Assembly (NCBI GenBank): GCA_003260075.1
Contig: QLIY01000290.1
Location: forward strand, 19,328 to 83,327
Length of the DNA: 64,000 bases
Direction: 5' to 3'
Source: Phallusia mammillata
Lineage: Eukaryota; Chordata; Ascidiacea; Phlebobranchia; Ascidiidae
Position 1 is the first letter of the stretch; each line of letters begins with the position of its first letter. This document shows positions 60,833 through 64,000 of the stretch, piece after piece. The notes under the pieces were generated by a model, which was not told the origin of the DNA, searched no databases, and worked only from the letters and a program-made list of their open reading frames with translations. Made by a program: the position numbers and the translations under genes.

Positions 60833-61210
60833 GCGGGTTTCCTAACAAACTCCATGCAGTCAACCATGACTACGGGCACGAATTTACAACCCAAACGCAG
60901 GTTTCCTCACAAGCTATGTGCTGTCAACTGCGGTGGTTGTTACCTGCACGACATTCACGCTAAATTCCGGTCCCCCAACAAGCTTTACGCAAACAACTAT
61001 AGCTGCTGGCACAAATTTCACAAACGAAACGAGAGTTTCTTAACGAGCTTTGTGCAGTCAGCAATCGCGCTTGTTCCTTTACGGCCTGGTTAGCTTAAGG
61101 CTGTTTAGCTTCCTACAGTCAAGCATATACGTTGTTGCAAGCACTACCTTGACCGCAAAAACTGGTTTCCTGGCAAGATTTATGTGCAAAGGATTAGCAG
61201 TTAACACAAG
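60833..61210 (+). repeat. Degenerate minisatellite with a period near 66 bp
   Basis: Four to five units start near 60835, 60898, 60966, 61031 and 61160. Each has a ggtttcct.acaagct core followed by tgtgcagtcaac-like and ggcacnaattt-like blocks. The first four keep one reading frame open on the plus strand. No gene signals surround it. Confidence 0.55.
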
Positions 61211-61549
61211 TTTACCTTTGCTGTAGCTGAATGACTTGTCAAGACAAAGGCAACAACAACCAACATCAAACATGTTCTGGGCATTACTGATGATTTCTTC
61301 ATACTGTTTCTGTGCAGATTCTTGGTTGATCTCTCTCTGTCAGGTTTCTAAACGACATGAACATATCGCATATGGGGGCTTTAGCAAAAAAGAAGATTTT
61401 TGTACAAAAACTGCAACCACGCGAAAAACAACAATTGATGACAAAAATGAAACCTAAGCATTTCTGACTTCCTCCAGTCGTAAGTGATAGCTTCGTAGCT
61501 GTATGTTTCCACATAAGGTTTTATTCTATTTGATAGTAAATTCTCTACT

Positions 61550-62586
61550 AGCAACGTATTGTAACTTCTACTGTAAAAAAAATGGTAAAATCGGTCTGAC
61601 AAAATATCATTTTAACCTCCTCGATGACCTTTACCATGTGGTAACTTAAATTGCTATCCTTGCTTACAAAGAAATTAATAACGGGTGGTACTAAATACCG
61701 TAGGGGGGGGGGCCGTATTGTAACTTCTACTGTAAAAAAAATGGTAAAATAAGTCTGACAAACTATTATTTTAACCACCTCAATAACTTTTACCATGTGG
61801 TAACTTAAATTGTTATCCTTGCTTACAAAGAAATTAATAACGGGTGGTACTAAATACCGTATGTTACCGCATTAAACCAAGAGTTGTGTGGAAAGTAAAA
61901 TGCAAGCCCTAACACGGGTAAATGAGACCAGATTCTAGTATTATTTCAATTACAACCCTCACCCCAGCCCGAGTAGCTCTTACCGTCGAAAGTATATATT
62001 TGTGTCCATTGAACTGCTTACCATGTAATAACATGCCTACAGAAATATTACATTCTTACCAGTTTAAAAGCTGTCTGACTTGATAAGATATAAATTTTTC
62101 AGTAGTAGTTGTTTAAACCAGATTACGTTTAGTCAGACACAATTGTCAGTGCACTGTTAGCTTGTATAGGCTTGACGTTTTGGGTATCGCCAATAGATCT
62201 TTGAAGTTTGAATGTCACGCATTAAATGGGGGGGGGGCGTGGTGTGTGGAAAGTACATGTCCTAACACGGGTAAATGAGACCAGATTCTAGTATTATTTC
62301 AGCTACAACCCTCACCCCAGCCCGAATAGCTCTTACCGTCGAAAGTATATATTTGTGTCCTTGAACTGCTTACCATGTAATAACATGCCTACAGAAATAT
62401 TACATTCTTACCAGTTTAAAAGCTGTCTGACTTGATAAGATATAAATTTTTCAGTAGTAGTTGTTTAAACCAGATTACGTTTAGTCAGACACAATTGTCA
62501 GTGTACTGTTAGCTTGTATAGGCTTGACGTTTTGGGTATCGCCAATAGATCTTTGAAGTTTGAATGTCACGCATTAAATCATTGAT
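61550..62586. repeat. Two local duplications separated by G10 runs
   Basis: About 147 bp before the G10 run at 61703-61712 recurs after it, and about 340 bp before the run at 62228-62237 recurs to 62580. Copies differ by a few substitutions and small indels. They are probably unmerged alleles. Confidence 0.7.
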
Positions 62587-62591
62587 ACCAG

Positions 62592-62935
62592 AGTTGTAAA
62601 CGGGCCCGAAAACTCGGCCCAAACCCGAATCGTGTTTAAGATGCCCGTTAAGGCCCGAAAGTGTGATTGACAGTCCTGCACATTAAAGCTTCAGGAAAGA
62701 CCAAGAGAACCAACACAATAGTCAATTGGTCTTGACCAAGGCGTTTTAGGGCTGTTTGACATTAGGTCAGGTCCAGCAACTGGCTGCTAAGCTAGTTAAA
62801 TTTATTCAAAACAATACTGACACAGAGTGTAAAGCCAGGCCCGAATAAAGCCCATTTTTTGAAGAAACGTAAACCCGAACCCGAACCCGAACCCGAACCC
62901 GAACCCGATCCCGATCCCGGCCCGACTTACAACTT
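62592..62935. mobile_element. 'cccgaa' MITE, reference copy
   Basis: The ends agttgtaaacgggccc and cccggcccgacttacaact are imperfect inverted repeats. The interior carries ccgaatcgtgtttaagatgc, ttgacagtcctgcacat and ttgacattaggtcaggtcc. Near the right end a CCCGAA hexamer is tandemly repeated (about 62873-62925). Confidence 0.65.
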
Positions 62936-64000
62936 TGACTAATCAAATTTTATAGTGAGACTCCCCCCCCCCGAACCCGAACCCGAACCCGAACCCGAAC
63001 CCGAACCCGAACCCGGCCCGGCTTACAACTTTGACTAATCAAATTTTATAGTGAGACCCTATGTACATTTTACAAGATTGTTACATTTCGAAATCTGCTT
63101 TAAAGGGCTGAAAAATAGGCCGCGATCTTCGAATCGGTTTAGGGCTAAACTTTCACTAAACCGTTCTGTATTGGCATCTGACTTCACATTCGGGCAGAAT
63201 GGTGTTGTAATTTCCCTTTGGTATATCTGACTTTCGGGCTTTAAAATAAAACCCTTAAATTGGGAGTGAGTTGACCCCCCCCCCTTTCCCTTTGGTATAT
63301 CTGACTTTCGGGCTTTAAAATAAAACCCTTAAGTTGCGAGTGGGTTGGGGGTTCATACTTACTGAGTCGGGACCGCCTACAAATGTAAACACAACATAAT
63401 GGTCGCCGCAGTTAGGTAAGACGTTTTGCAAGATGTAATTCACATAGAGTCCAATCCAACGCTTCATAGAAATAGTACCACAAGTTAAGAACCACTGGTC
63501 TGTTGTAAACGGTTTCCAACCTGGTTCGCGGACTTACAAGTTCGAAATGTTTTCAAACGAGTCTGTTAAGTAAGATAACCATTCTCATGTTTGAAAGCAC
63601 TCCTTGAACGCAAGTTTGGCTACATTAGGTACGGTCTCCCAAGTTTTCTTATGCAACACCCTGTTGCAAACGCACAAGATCTCAACCTAGATAACACATA
63701 TTATACCTACGTGTCCTTAACTCAAAGAATTCGTTCAAAGGGTTCAGTTGTATTAGCTAGCTTGATTAGGTGTTGTCTCAAAAGGCGTCGTATGTCCTTC
63801 ACAAAAACAAAAATATCCCATTCTCTGTAGAAACTGTAGCGTTCTAAATTTCCCGCTGGATGATTCTCGCATGGTGGCGGTAGTGATCTTCATTGGCGTT
63901 GTATTCTCTGTTCGCAACAAACAAGGGCACAAAAATATCTATGTTCGGACACTCACGGGTTGATACTATGTGCTGTGTGGTTAATATCCTAACACAAAGA
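62936..64000. other. Repeat-rich end of window
   Basis: C10 runs at 62963-62972 and 63275-63284 separate duplicated local sequence, including a second (CCCGAA)n block. From about 63350 to the end I see only short open frames with no recognisable product. Confidence 0.5.

Overview
The window is nuclear DNA from an invertebrate animal. It is AT-rich, with short spliced genes, GT-AG introns and many small DNA transposons and tRNA-like repeats. An ascidian tunicate (Ciona-like) fits best, from gene compactness, repeat style and apparent high heterozygosity. This is inference; no species marker was recognised.

Positions 1-21,812 (minus strand) hold a tandem array of related type I membrane receptors. 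Two copies are open throughout (1553-5249 and 11805-14675; 491 and 490 aa): signal peptide, an N-terminal beta-rich domain, one sushi/CCP domain, two Ig-like regions, one membrane span, and a short tail with two spaced tyrosines (Y[VI]NV then YE[TM]). A third copy (7085-11136) has lost a splice donor and carries a frame-breaking deletion. A fourth (17239-21810) has a tail without tyrosines and an N-terminal domain broken by an assembly gap. Two further pieces hold only the signal peptide and N-terminal domain (150-963, running off the left edge, and 15396-16461). A TGA(G/C)TCA-like site lies about 117-136 bp upstream of every start codon. This array is the best candidate for an undescribed system: a lineage-specific, possibly immune or allorecognition, receptor family.

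Positions 22,000-30,676 hold transposons and one clean seven-exon gene for an unidentified 291-aa multi-pass membrane protein (minus strand). Then four recognisable genes lie on the plus strand: DNAJC10/ERdj5 (30677-42018; J domain, CxxC thioredoxin domains, C-terminal KDEL), NSF (43732-53055), the intronless MRPL12 (54579-55154) and NUP42 (55432-58734). They are housekeeping genes of ER folding, membrane fusion, mitochondrial translation and mRNA export, and share no obvious pathway. ERdj5 carries a duplicated half-thioredoxin module that looks like a mutually exclusive exon choice. Positions 58,735-64,000 hold only repeats.

The sequence contains many pure G or C runs. Most short ones are exactly 10 (or 11) long and sit between two near-identical copies of local sequence; the longer ones vary from 50 to 274. 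They behave like scaffold gaps written as a base instead of N, with unmerged overlapping or allelic contig ends on either side. Poly-proline and poly-glycine reading frames across them are not real, and duplicated exon fragments beside them are probably artefacts.
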